Below are positions 9,903 to 18,712 of a stretch of DNA of 64,000 bases, in pieces. Under the pieces are notes generated by a model. That model saw nothing but the letters and a program-made list of their open reading frames with translations, searched no databases and was not told the DNA's origin. Location of the stretch: contig JANQMH010000063.1 in the NCBI GenBank assembly GCA_028280195.1, positions 124,001 through 188,000 on the forward strand, written 5' to 3'. Both the position numbers and the translations under genes were made by a program. The stretch comes from Exilibacterium sp. (GTDB lineage: Bacteria; Pseudomonadota; Gammaproteobacteria; Pseudomonadales; Cellvibrionaceae). Position 1 is the first letter of the stretch; every line of letters begins with the position of its first letter.

Positions 9903-11492
9903 ATGCATATGAAGCATGTACGCTGGTTGTTTTGTGCTATCTTCCCACTGTTTTTGTTAATGAACAGTACTTCGGTCTTTTCCATTGAAAACACTGCAGA
10001 AATAGGTGGTCCGACGACAGTTATAGAAGGAAGTAACTTTTCTCTTTCTTTATCACCTATTTCCCAAGCATTTTCGGCGCAGACTAATTTGGATCAGATA
10101 GTGATTGAGCATAAGGCGCCGCTAAACGCTACTTTTTCTGTGATAGCGACCCTCGACGGCACTAGCACTAATTACGATTATAATTTGTCAGAGATTGGCG
10201 AGCATAAATTTCGAGTCAGGTATAAAGGGGTATTAGTATTCCCACCTCCGCTAGGGTCGGTCGAGTTATACTCAAATTACGGAAACACTCTAACTATTGA
10301 AGTGGAAAAAGACGAGGCATCTCTTCTTACACAAACGATAGATTCTCCTGATCAAATAATTAATGAGCAATTTGGTTCTTCGATGAGCACGGCTAATGGT
10401 GTTGTTATCATTGGCTCCCTCGGCACGCCAGTATTACCACTGGTTTTCCAAGGAGCACCGCCTCCGTTAACAAAGGGAGCTGCCTATGTTTACGAAAAAG
10501 ATAGTGGGGGCACCTGGGCACTTAAACAGACGCTAAGGGCGTCGGATCAGGCGACAAGCAAAGGCGGGTTTGGCACTTCGGTTGACATGTCTGGAGACTA
10601 TGCGGCTATAAGCAATTCTCTGGGTGCCACTTATATTTTTAAAAGAGATGTTAATGGTGTTTGGAGTGAGCAACAACTGATACCCGAACATCCCTATAAA
10701 CTTGCAAGTCGCGTTCGTTCTCCTCGAGATGGTTTTAAATCTAGGATTTCTAACGATTGGTTAGTTATCAGTAATTTTCTCGATTCAAATGACGAATTGG
10801 GCTTAGGTAATGCTCTATATCTGTACAGGCGCAATAGTGAAGGGGTGTGGGTTTTTTCTCAAAAACTAGTTGATCCAGAAAATTTGGGGAAAAAATTTGG
10901 GAATAATATGAGTTTATCAGGAGACTATTTGTTTACTCAATCAGATAATGGTGTTTTGGTTTTCAAGAAAACACCTGAAAATGAGTGGCAACAAACTCAA
11001 AGGATCGTTACACCTTATACGTTCATACCTACCTCACAAACAGTCGATCAAATAAAAGTCTTAGGAAATACCGCTATTATTGGGCGTACCGAACACATTG
11101 GCGCATCTGTCCATATTTATGAGCTAAATGAACAATCTCAACTATGGGAAGAAACCCAAGAGCTTACCGCATTTGATGACAGTGGGAATTATACAACGGA
11201 TGTCGGCTTTGGCCGAATTCTAGCTTTGAGTTCTAATCATATTATGGTAGGCAGTTTCCTCATTCATCCGGATGTCCCAACATACCTATTTAAAAAGTCT
11301 CTATCCGGCAATTGGGAAACATCCGAGCGCCTATTTATAAAGAGAACACCTGATCCGCAAGTGCGAGTCGGAAGGTCTATTATTATTGCCGGGCAGGACG
11401 TGATAGAGAGCGTAGAAAGCCCATGGACAGGAGATCCTCTCACCTATAGGTTGCCGAAGGTCTACATTTTCGGTGGTGTGGCGACGAATTAG
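9903..11492 (+). CDS. Secreted FG-GAP-like beta-propeller protein
   Basis: Protein of 529 residues with an N-terminal signal or anchor (KHVRWLFCAIFPLFLLMNS) and a short Ig-like segment (about 30-135). It then shows repeats of the form FGSSMSTANGVVIIGS, AAYVYEKDSGGTWALKQTL, FGTSVDMSGDYAAISN, TYIFKRDVNGVWSEQQL, which alternate a GD/NG core with an Y(V/I)Y/F-K strand. This is the layout of integrin-like FG-GAP propeller blades; at least five can be counted. AGGAA lies about 9 bases before the ATG at 9903. The gene is much richer in A+T than its neighbours, stands alone and is closed by a terminator, which suggests recent acquisition. Role (surface adhesion or binding) is inference only. Confidence 0.75.
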   Translation: MHMKHVRWLFCAIFPLFLLMNSTSVFSIENTAEIGGPTTVIEGSNFSLSLSPISQAFSAQTNLDQIVIEHKAPLNATFSVIATLDGTSTNYDYNLSEIGEHKFRVRYKGVLVFPPPLGSVELYSNYGNTLTIEVEKDEASLLTQTIDSPDQIINEQFGSSMSTANGVVIIGSLGTPVLPLVFQGAPPPLTKGAAYVYEKDSGGTWALKQTLRASDQATSKGGFGTSVDMSGDYAAISNSLGATYIFKRDVNGVWSEQQLIPEHPYKLASRVRSPRDGFKSRISNDWLVISNFLDSNDELGLGNALYLYRRNSEGVWVFSQKLVDPENLGKKFGNNMSLSGDYLFTQSDNGVLVFKKTPENEWQQTQRIVTPYTFIPTSQTVDQIKVLGNTAIIGRTEHIGASVHIYELNEQSQLWEETQELTAFDDSGNYTTDVGFGRILALSSNHIMVGSFLIHPDVPTYLFKKSLSGNWETSERLFIKRTPDPQVRVGRSIIIAGQDVIESVESPWTGDPLTYRLPKVYIFGGVATN

Positions 11493-11499
11493 TTAGAGC

Positions 11500-11537
11500 A
11501 ACTCTGATTAACTGGTTATTTTCATTTAATCAGAGTT
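11500..11537 (+). terminator. Terminator after the beta-propeller gene
   Basis: A perfect 12-bp stem, AACTCTGATTAA and its complement, encloses a 13-base loop and is followed by TCTTTC. It starts eight bases after the stop codon. It would also stop transcripts arriving from the minus strand. Confidence 0.75.
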
Positions 11538-11663
11538 TCTTTCGACATGTATAAAGAGCACAGAATAATCACTTGGCCCTAGCAAAAAATAGGGAAAATT
11601 TGAGAGGGTGCTTGGCGCGGGTAAGTGACACACCACAGGCAATACCGTTATTTGGAACGGGAC

Positions 11664-12551
11664 CTAACCTTCAAGCCGCTGCACATCCACCGAGACGCTG
11701 AGATTTTGCGTGCCGCCGCCCTCGAATATCACACCTTTGAGCGGCGCCACATCCGTATAGTCCCGGCCCCAGGCGGTGGTGATATGCTGTTGGGCGGGCA
11801 TATTGTCGTTGGTGGGGTCGAACTCGAACCAGCCCTCGCCCGGCGAGTAAACCGCAAACCAGGCGTGGGAGGCGTCGCTACCCACCAGCTTTTCCTGCCC
11901 CGGCGGCGGCAGGGTCTCCAGGTAACCGCTGATATAACGGGCGGCAAAGCCCATGGCGCGCAGGCAGCCGATGGCGAGGTGGGCAAAGTCCTGGCACACC
12001 CCGCGGCGGTGGCTGAGCACATCGGCCAGGGGGGTACTGATGGTGGTAAAGCCCGGATCGTAGATGAAGTCGGTGTAAATCCGGTGGGTAAGGTCGCGCA
12101 CCGCCGACAGCAGCGGGCGGCCGGCGCTAAAGGAAGTCTGCGCGTACTGGCGCAGATCATCGCTGCTGCGCACGGCGTTGGAATCCAGAGCGAACTCGCG
12201 CGCCTTTAATGTATTTTCGTCGCTGCGGTGCTGCAGCATCTGCAGGGCGGACTCCCAGCTGTTGCCCAAATCCAGGTTCATATCGATCAGGCGCATATCG
12301 GCAACGCGCACCGTGCTGCTGATATCCACTTTGAGTTCGCGGTGGGATTCTTCCACGCTGAAGCTGTGACTGTGATTGCCGAAGTAATCGACCCGCTGCT
12401 GCATTTTGCTGGCCCTGGGAAAAACCGTCAGCTGGTGGTCGAGACAGGTTTGGTATTCGGTGTTGCGGGGCAGCAGGTAGGCGAGGTTATAGGCAAGACT
12501 GACCGCGGCGGCGTACTGGTAGTGGGTGATATGACGTATGCGGTACAGCAT
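11664..12551 (-). CDS. Transglutaminase-like peptidase-fold protein
   Basis: Protein of 295 residues. The N-terminal beta-domain (MLYRIRHITHYQYAAAVSLA) precedes a transglutaminase-like core with the catalytic triad Cys186 in RGVCQDFAHLAIGCLRAMG, His229 in DASHAWFAVYSPG and Asp245 in GWFEFDPTND. There is no signal peptide. Bacterial members of this family are encoded next to circularly permuted ATP-grasp and alpha-E genes and are predicted to cut or transfer acyl groups on peptides made by those ligases. It is the last gene of the 31.6-11.7 kb block, 46 bases after the fused ATP-grasp/alpha-E gene. It is about a quarter the length of the other transglutaminase protein of this locus and lacks DUF2126. 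Confidence 0.9.
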   Translation of the reverse strand: MLYRIRHITHYQYAAAVSLAYNLAYLLPRNTEYQTCLDHQLTVFPRASKMQQRVDYFGNHSHSFSVEESHRELKVDISSTVRVADMRLIDMNLDLGNSWESALQMLQHRSDENTLKAREFALDSNAVRSSDDLRQYAQTSFSAGRPLLSAVRDLTHRIYTDFIYDPGFTTISTPLADVLSHRRGVCQDFAHLAIGCLRAMGFAARYISGYLETLPPPGQEKLVGSDASHAWFAVYSPGEGWFEFDPTNDNMPAQQHITTAWGRDYTDVAPLKGVIFEGGGTQNLSVSVDVQRLEG

Positions 12552-12597
12552 TCGTTAATCCTGGTTTTGTCAGTTCTGGTTTTGCCAATCCCGGTTT

Positions 12598-15159
12598 TTA
12601 ATCCATGGTCCAGGGGTTGTCCACCAGCTGTTGCGGTCCATCGGTATGGTCGAAAAAACGGTCGCTGATGGCGACGGCCATGGTGTTCATCAGTTCCTGA
12701 ACACGCACCAGCAACTGATCCAGTTCGCCGCGGATGGGGTTGTCTGTGTTGGCAGTAACCAGATCATCGAGCCGCGCCAGCTGCACACTGGCGATGGCCT
12801 CGGTCACCGCGCGCTGCTCGCGACTGATTTGCGGCATATTGGTATTCATACCCGGCAGATTGCCGAGATAGCCGCGCATCAATTCCAACTGGTATAGCAA
12901 GGCGCGCGGATTGCTGCGATCCAACAGCAGCATCGCCAGCGCATTGTACAGTCGCGTATCGGCGCGGAAGCGGCGCCGGAAAATGGTCAGCGCCTCACTG
13001 GTCTGCAGGATCGACTCGATACAGATGGCCTCGGTCTCCTCGCCGGTAACCGGCACCAGCAGCGAGCGCATCAGGGTGGCGGACTGGTAAGCCTTCTCGA
13101 TGCAGCGCCCGAGCTGCAAGAAGTGCCAGCTTACTCCGCGGAACATGCTTTCCTGGAACAGCCCCGCCAGCGCAAACATGGCCGTCACCAGCGGATCCAG
13201 GGCCTCTTCCGGCGCCGAGGCCATGCCGGTACTGAGGGTGGCCTCCAGTTGCTGGACACCGTCCTGGATATCATTCATCACCCGCTGGGTGTCGGACGAC
13301 AGCATTTCCCTGACTTCGGCGGCGCTGCTCAACATGGCGTTGAGGCTGGCGGTGATACTGCCGGCGCGCTCGGCATCGAGCACCACGCTCATCAGCTCCC
13401 GCTCGGGATTGTTGAAGAGGTTCTCACCGGCCTCGGTAAAGCCCGGGTAGGTCATGGTTACCTGGGTGACCGCGAACAGCAGCTGGCGCTCGGCCTCCAG
13501 CGGCAGCATATGGGCGCCGTTCAGCTGCACGAACACCGTGCGCAGCAGGCGCAGGGCCATATCGCTGCGCTTGGCATAGCGCCCGACCCAAAACAGATTT
13601 TCCGCCACGCGGCTGGGCAGGCCGATGTCGACCACGCGGGCATACGGTTCGGCGATGGCAGCGGCGCTGAATGCCTCGGTTTCGGCCGCCTCGCCACTCA
13701 GCACCCAGGTGTCTTTGCTGGTGGCACCGAGTTGGTTGGATATCAACAGATCGCCGGCCTCGGCGGCAGCGCGGGCCAGACCGCCGGGCATCACCAGATA
13801 AGAGGCCTCGGTGGCTACGGTAAAAGCGCGCAGCGCCAGCGGCCGCGCCTGCAGGGCCCGGTTGCGCCAGCACGGCCCCTGTGACGGCTGCACATAATCC
13901 TGGGCTACGTAGTGCAGCGGCTGCGCCTGAATTTTCTGCACCAGCTGCAGGCGCTGCTCGGCACTCAGGTTGACGCCGCAGACCGCACTGCTGTCGGACT
14001 GGCGGTGGGTGTGCTCGATGCGCAGCCGTTCCAGGTTCTGCAACACATAATTGCGGTCATCGGGGTCGCCGCACCAGTAGGTGGGCGCCGAGGGCAGCGA
14101 CAGCGGATGGCCGAAAAAGTACTGGCTGATGGCCGGCAGGTATTTCATCAACGCGCCCGACTCCAGAATACCGCTGCCGAGCGGGTTGGCCAGCACTACC
14201 TGGCCGGCGCGCACGACTTCCAGCAGACCGGGAACGCCCAGTTGGGAGTCGCCGCGCAATTCCACCGGATCGCAGTAGTGATCGTCCACCCGGCGCACAA
14301 TGACATCGACCCGCGTCAGGCCGTCGAGGGTTTTCATCCACACATAGCCCCTGCGCACGGTGAGATCTTTACCCTGTACCAGCGGGTAGCCCAGGTAATT
14401 GGCGAGACAGGCATGCTCGAAAAATGTTTCGCTATAGGCGCCGGGCGTGAGGATTACCACCCGCGGCGGCTCGCCGTTCTGCATATTGTCGGGCGGCGCC
14501 AGGCGCTGCATCTGCAGTCGCAGGTTATTGAAGAACTGCCGCATGCGCAGCACCCGGCTGTTGCGGAAAACCATCGGGAATACCCGCTGCATGACGATGC
14601 GGTTTTCCAGCGCGTAGCCGCTGCCCGAAGGCGCCTGGGTGCGGTCGCCGAGCACCATCCAGCGGTTGTCCGCGGCGCGCACCAGATCGGCGGCATGCAG
14701 AATCAGCTGGTGCTGGCCCGGCAGGCGGGTGTGGTGGCAGGCGCGGATAAAACCCGGGTGGCTGTATATCACTTCGGGCGGCACCAGCCCTTTGCGGATG
14801 ATGTCCTGGCTGCCGTAGATGTCCTTGAGTACCAGGTCGAGCAGCTGCGCCCGCTCGATCAGGCCCTGCTCCACCGCCTGCCACTCGGCCGCCTGCAGCA
14901 GCAGCGGCACCGGGTCCAGGCCCCATTCCGCGGCGCCGCCGGCGACATTGTAGCTGGCGCCGTCGTCGCGCAGGATACGCCCGATTTTCTGCGTGCGCTC
15001 ATCGAGGCCGGCGGGGCCGAGGTCTCTGAGGCTGCTGAGCAGGTACTGCCAGTGGTCGCGCAACTCCCCGCCAGCCGTGCAGGCTTCATCGCGCTCACCG
15101 TTGTGCAGGTAGCTCAGCGATTCCACCTCGGGCAGGTTTTGCGATTGGCTCTGGGACAT
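12598..15159 (-). CDS. Fused circularly permuted ATP-grasp / alpha-E protein
   Basis: Protein of 853 residues. Residues about 25-505 are a circularly permuted type-2 ATP-grasp domain (RTQAPSGSGYALENRIVMQR near 173-192, VVILTPGAYSETFFEHACLA near 234-253, GVPGLLEVVRAGQVVLANPL near 308-327). Residues about 514-853 are an alpha-E helical domain beginning SRVAENLFWVGRYAKRSDMA. At the place where the stand-alone ATP-grasp protein of this locus has LVVKPANESGGYG, this one has LRIEHTHRQSDSSAV, so the nucleotide-contacting Lys and the glycine loop are replaced; it may be a pseudo-ligase. Such proteins are predicted to form peptide bonds. It begins after a terminator at 15206-15231, so probably from its own promoter. 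Confidence 0.92.
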   Translation of the reverse strand: MSQSQSQNLPEVESLSYLHNGERDEACTAGGELRDHWQYLLSSLRDLGPAGLDERTQKIGRILRDDGASYNVAGGAAEWGLDPVPLLLQAAEWQAVEQGLIERAQLLDLVLKDIYGSQDIIRKGLVPPEVIYSHPGFIRACHHTRLPGQHQLILHAADLVRAADNRWMVLGDRTQAPSGSGYALENRIVMQRVFPMVFRNSRVLRMRQFFNNLRLQMQRLAPPDNMQNGEPPRVVILTPGAYSETFFEHACLANYLGYPLVQGKDLTVRRGYVWMKTLDGLTRVDVIVRRVDDHYCDPVELRGDSQLGVPGLLEVVRAGQVVLANPLGSGILESGALMKYLPAISQYFFGHPLSLPSAPTYWCGDPDDRNYVLQNLERLRIEHTHRQSDSSAVCGVNLSAEQRLQLVQKIQAQPLHYVAQDYVQPSQGPCWRNRALQARPLALRAFTVATEASYLVMPGGLARAAAEAGDLLISNQLGATSKDTWVLSGEAAETEAFSAAAIAEPYARVVDIGLPSRVAENLFWVGRYAKRSDMALRLLRTVFVQLNGAHMLPLEAERQLLFAVTQVTMTYPGFTEAGENLFNNPERELMSVVLDAERAGSITASLNAMLSSAAEVREMLSSDTQRVMNDIQDGVQQLEATLSTGMASAPEEALDPLVTAMFALAGLFQESMFRGVSWHFLQLGRCIEKAYQSATLMRSLLVPVTGEETEAICIESILQTSEALTIFRRRFRADTRLYNALAMLLLDRSNPRALLYQLELMRGYLGNLPGMNTNMPQISREQRAVTEAIASVQLARLDDLVTANTDNPIRGELDQLLVRVQELMNTMAVAISDRFFDHTDGPQQLVDNPWTMD

Positions 15160-15205
15160 ATGCAGCTTTCGGTCCGGTAATCATTTTAAACTAGCAGATA
15201 AGACG

Positions 15206-15231
15206 AAAACGGGCTCAAAAGAGCCCGTTTT
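15206..15231. terminator. Strong symmetrical terminator inside the ligase locus
   Basis: Perfect 11-bp stem AAAACGGGCTC / GAGCCCGTTTT with a four-base AAAA loop and T-runs on both sides, so it can work in either direction. It lies between the stop of the transglutaminase-DUF2126 gene (15328) and the start of the fused ATP-grasp gene (15159), dividing the minus-strand block into at least two transcription units or attenuating the downstream pair. Confidence 0.88.
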
Positions 15232-15327
15232 CCGGTAATTTTTTCTGTTTTGACGCCGCCGTGTCACTATGATGCCTATTTGCCGATAGCGGTACAATGG
15301 TTTTTTACTGCATTTTAGACCCTGCTC

Positions 15328-18300
15328 TCAGGCCGGCCCCCGCCTGAGGTCGAGGGTATGGGGGTACTCACCCGGCGGCTCCTCGGGCGGCGGCGCCATC
15401 GGCCTGGGCGGCTCGCGATTGGGAAAGAACTCGCGAATGGCATCGAATTCGGGTCGCGGCGTGAAGGGTCCCTGGGTGTGGTTAAAATCCGTAAAGCGGT
15501 TCACCCGCCGCGACTCGGCAGCCATGGCGTTGACCGGGTAGTCGTCATAACTGCGCCCGCCCTGGTGGCTGACATGGTAGGTGCAGCCGCCGATGGCGAG
15601 GCCGTTCCAGGTGTCGATCAGATCGAAAGTCAGCGGCGCGTGTATCCCCACCGTCGGATGCAGGGCGGAAGGTGGCGCCCAGGCCCGATAGCGAACACCG
15701 GCGACATACTCGCCCTGTTTGCCGGTGCCGGTCAGTGGCACCCGGCGGCCGTTACAGGCAACCAGGTAGCGGCTGTCGGTCATGCCGCTGACCTTGATCT
15801 GCAGCCGCTCCACCGACGAGTCCACATAGCGGGCGGTGCCGAAACTGGCAATTTCCTCGCCCAGCACATGCCACGGTTCGATCGCCCAGCGCAATTCCAT
15901 CTCCATCTCGTCGATCTGCACACGGCCGTAGTGGGGATAGCGGAATTCCTCGAACGGGGCCAGCCACGACAACCTGAACGGCAGGTGGTGGCGGTTGAGG
16001 TCGGCTACCACCTCGCGCATATCGGCCCACGCATAGTGGGGCAGCATGAAGCGGTCGTGCAGCGCGGTGCCCCAGCGCACCAATGGCGCCTTGTAGGGCG
16101 CCTTCCAAAAGCGCGCCAGCAGGCAGCGCAACAACAGCGCCTGCACCAGTGCCATATGCTCGTGGGGCGGCATTTCAAAGCCGCGAAACTCCAGCAGCCC
16201 CTGGCGGCCGCTGGCGGAGCCGGGCGCATAGAGCTTGTCGATGCAGAATTCCGCCCGGTGGGTATTGCCGGTGATATCCACCAGCAGGTTGCGCAGCAGG
16301 CGATCTACCAGCCAGGGCTGCTGCACCAGCCCGTCAGGCATCTGCTGGAAGGCAATTTCCAGTTCGTAGAGCATCTCATCGCGGCCCTCGTCGACCCGCG
16401 GCGCCTGCGACGTAGGGCCGATAAACATGCCGGAAAACAGGTAGGACAGCGCCGGATGGTGTTGCCAGTAAGTAACGAAACTGCGCAACAGATCGGGGCG
16501 GCGCAGCAGCGGACTGTCGGCGGGGCTGGGGCCGCCCAGGGTGATATGGTTGCCGCCGCCGGTGCCGGTATGGCGGCCGTCGACCATGAAGGCATCGGTT
16601 CCCAGGCGCGCCTTGAAGGCCTCTTCATAAAGCGCGCTGGTATTGTCCACCAGCTCGCGCCAGCTGCGCGCCGGGTGAATATTGACTTCGATGACGCCCG
16701 GATCGGGAGTCACCTGCAGTTTTTGCAGGCGGAAATCCCTGGGCGGCTCGTAGCCCTCGATCACCACCGGCAACCCGAGGGCGGCAGCGCTGGCCTCGAT
16801 GGCGCCGATCAGCGCCACATAGTGCTCCAGATACTGCAGCGGCGGCAGGAAGACATGGAGCCGGCCGTCGCGGGGCTCGACACAGACGGCGGTGCGCACC
16901 ACCTGGACCTCGGCCGCCTGCCGGGCGTCGGGTTTGCAGTCGGCAGCGCTGGTCATTAACTGGCGCGGCCCGGCGCTGCGCTGGCCCGCCGGGTCGATAT
17001 ACAGGTAGGGCGCGGTGATCTGTTCTTCCCGGGGCGCGAAGGGGTCGCGCTCGGGCTCGGTTTTACGCCTGTCCTGCGCCGCCTGCGGCAAGGCGTCGAG
17101 CGGCAGGCGCAGCCCCATGGGGGAATCGCCGGGAATCAGTGCTATATGGCCGCGGCGCAACTGCCAGGGGCTGCTTTTCCAGGCCTGGCTGGCGTAGTCC
17201 CACCCCAGCGGCAGTACCAGACCGGTGGCGGTATTGAGGCCGCGGCGCAGCAGTTTGGCCAGCCGTTTACGCGCCAGTTCGTCTTTGAGGTCGGCCGCCA
17301 GCGGATCGACATCGGCCGGCAGCTGTTCCTCCAGCGCCAGATAGTGCAGCACATCTTCGTAGGCGGCCTGAATGTATTCCGGGCTGAGGCCGAGCCTCTC
17401 CGCCAGGGCGGCAATCAACTGCTCGGCCTGCTGCAGGCCAAAGCCGTAGTCTTTGTCCACCCTCGCCAGCAGCTCGGGGTCGTGCCACAGGGGCCGGCCG
17501 TCGAGCCGCCAGAAACAGCCCAGCGCCCAGCGCGGCACCGGCTCGCCCGGATACCATTTTCCCTGGCCGTAGTGCAGCAGGCCCCCGCGGCCAAAACGGT
17601 CGCGCAGGCGCAGCAGTAAATCCTTGGCCAGGCGCAGTTTGTCCTCGCCCAGCGCCTCGGTGTTCCACTGCGCCGATTCCATATCGTCCACCGCTACAAA
17701 GGTCGGCTCGCCGCCCATGGTCAGGCGCACATCGGCGGCCGCGAGTTCGGCGTCCACCGCCTCTCCGAGGGCATCAATGGCGAGCCAGTCGCCGGCCGAG
17801 TAGGGTTTGGTGACACGCGGGTCCTCGTGGATGCGGAATACCCGGTTGGAGAAATCAAATTCCACCTCGCACTCATCGGTGGCACCGGTAATGGGGGCGG
17901 CGGATACCGGGTGCGGGGTGCAGGCGAGCGGAATATGGCCCTCACCGGCAAACAGCCCGGAGGTCGGGTCGAGGCCGATCCAGCCGGCGCCGGGGATATA
18001 CACTTCGCACCAGGCGTGCAGATCGGTAAAGTCCTCCCGCGGACCCGACGGGCCGTCGAGGGACGCTTTATCCGGCGCCAGCTGCACCAGGTAACCGGAG
18101 ACGAAACGCGCCGCCAGTCCCAGATGGCGCAGAATCTGTACCAGCAGCCAGCCGCTATCGCGGCAGGAACCGAGTTTTTTCGCCAGCGTCTGCTGGCAGC
18201 TCTGCACACCGGGTTCCATACGTACGCTGTATTCGATATCGCGCTGCAGGCGCGAGTTGAGATATACCAGAAAATCGTTAATGGAGGCCTTCGGGTCGAC

Positions 18301-18708
18301 CTCCACGGCATCCAGCCACGCCCGTAACAGCGGGCTGTCGTGTTCCTGCGTTTCCAGATAGGGCTGCAATTCCTTTTTCAACTGCCCGTCGTAGGCAAAG
18401 GGGTAGCGCTCGGCGTAGGCTTCGACAAAAAAATCAAAGGGATTGATGACCGTCATATCGGCGATCACTTCCACCTCGACGCTCAGTTGCCGGCATTTTT
18501 CCGTAAATACCAGCCGCGCCAGATAATTGCCAAAAGGGTCCTGCTGCCAGTTGAGGAAGTGCTCTGCCGGGTGAACTTTTAACGAGTAGGCGTGGATCTT
18601 GGTGCGCGAATGCGGCGCCGGGCGCAGGCGCAGAATATGCGGCCCGACATTGACTGCGCGATCAAACTTATAGCTGGTCTGGTGTTGCAGCTTAACCCTG
18701 ATGGTCAT
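15328..18708 (-). CDS. Transglutaminase-like / DUF2126 protein
   Basis: Protein of 1126 residues. The first 280 residues are a transglutaminase-like domain with Cys182 (GSCRDSGWLLVQILRHLG), His231 (TDLHAWCEVYIPG) and Asp247 (GWIGLDPTSG). From about 320 onward is the long DUF2126 region (DVRLTMGGEPTFVAVDDMES, GGGNHITLGGPSP, CIDKLYAPGSASGRQGLLEF), thought to be related to the glutamine-synthetase/amidoligase fold and so possibly a second peptide-bond-forming activity. No signal peptide. It starts four bases after the alpha-E stop codon and is translationally linked to it. The domain order and length are as usual for this family; the substrate is unknown. Confidence 0.92.
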   Translation of the reverse strand: MTIRVKLQHQTSYKFDRAVNVGPHILRLRPAPHSRTKIHAYSLKVHPAEHFLNWQQDPFGNYLARLVFTEKCRQLSVEVEVIADMTVINPFDFFVEAYAERYPFAYDGQLKKELQPYLETQEHDSPLLRAWLDAVEVDPKASINDFLVYLNSRLQRDIEYSVRMEPGVQSCQQTLAKKLGSCRDSGWLLVQILRHLGLAARFVSGYLVQLAPDKASLDGPSGPREDFTDLHAWCEVYIPGAGWIGLDPTSGLFAGEGHIPLACTPHPVSAAPITGATDECEVEFDFSNRVFRIHEDPRVTKPYSAGDWLAIDALGEAVDAELAAADVRLTMGGEPTFVAVDDMESAQWNTEALGEDKLRLAKDLLLRLRDRFGRGGLLHYGQGKWYPGEPVPRWALGCFWRLDGRPLWHDPELLARVDKDYGFGLQQAEQLIAALAERLGLSPEYIQAAYEDVLHYLALEEQLPADVDPLAADLKDELARKRLAKLLRRGLNTATGLVLPLGWDYASQAWKSSPWQLRRGHIALIPGDSPMGLRLPLDALPQAAQDRRKTEPERDPFAPREEQITAPYLYIDPAGQRSAGPRQLMTSAADCKPDARQAAEVQVVRTAVCVEPRDGRLHVFLPPLQYLEHYVALIGAIEASAAALGLPVVIEGYEPPRDFRLQKLQVTPDPGVIEVNIHPARSWRELVDNTSALYEEAFKARLGTDAFMVDGRHTGTGGGNHITLGGPSPADSPLLRRPDLLRSFVTYWQHHPALSYLFSGMFIGPTSQAPRVDEGRDEMLYELEIAFQQMPDGLVQQPWLVDRLLRNLLVDITGNTHRAEFCIDKLYAPGSASGRQGLLEFRGFEMPPHEHMALVQALLLRCLLARFWKAPYKAPLVRWGTALHDRFMLPHYAWADMREVVADLNRHHLPFRLSWLAPFEEFRYPHYGRVQIDEMEMELRWAIEPWHVLGEEIASFGTARYVDSSVERLQIKVSGMTDSRYLVACNGRRVPLTGTGKQGEYVAGVRYRAWAPPSALHPTVGIHAPLTFDLIDTWNGLAIGGCTYHVSHQGGRSYDDYPVNAMAAESRRVNRFTDFNHTQGPFTPRPEFDAIREFFPNREPPRPMAPPPEEPPGEYPHTLDLRRGPA

Positions 18709-18712
18709 GGCC

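Noticed and set aside
15358-16959. 533-residue plus frame opposite the DUF2126 region
   Set aside because: Antisense shadow; the minus-strand protein is clearly conserved here.
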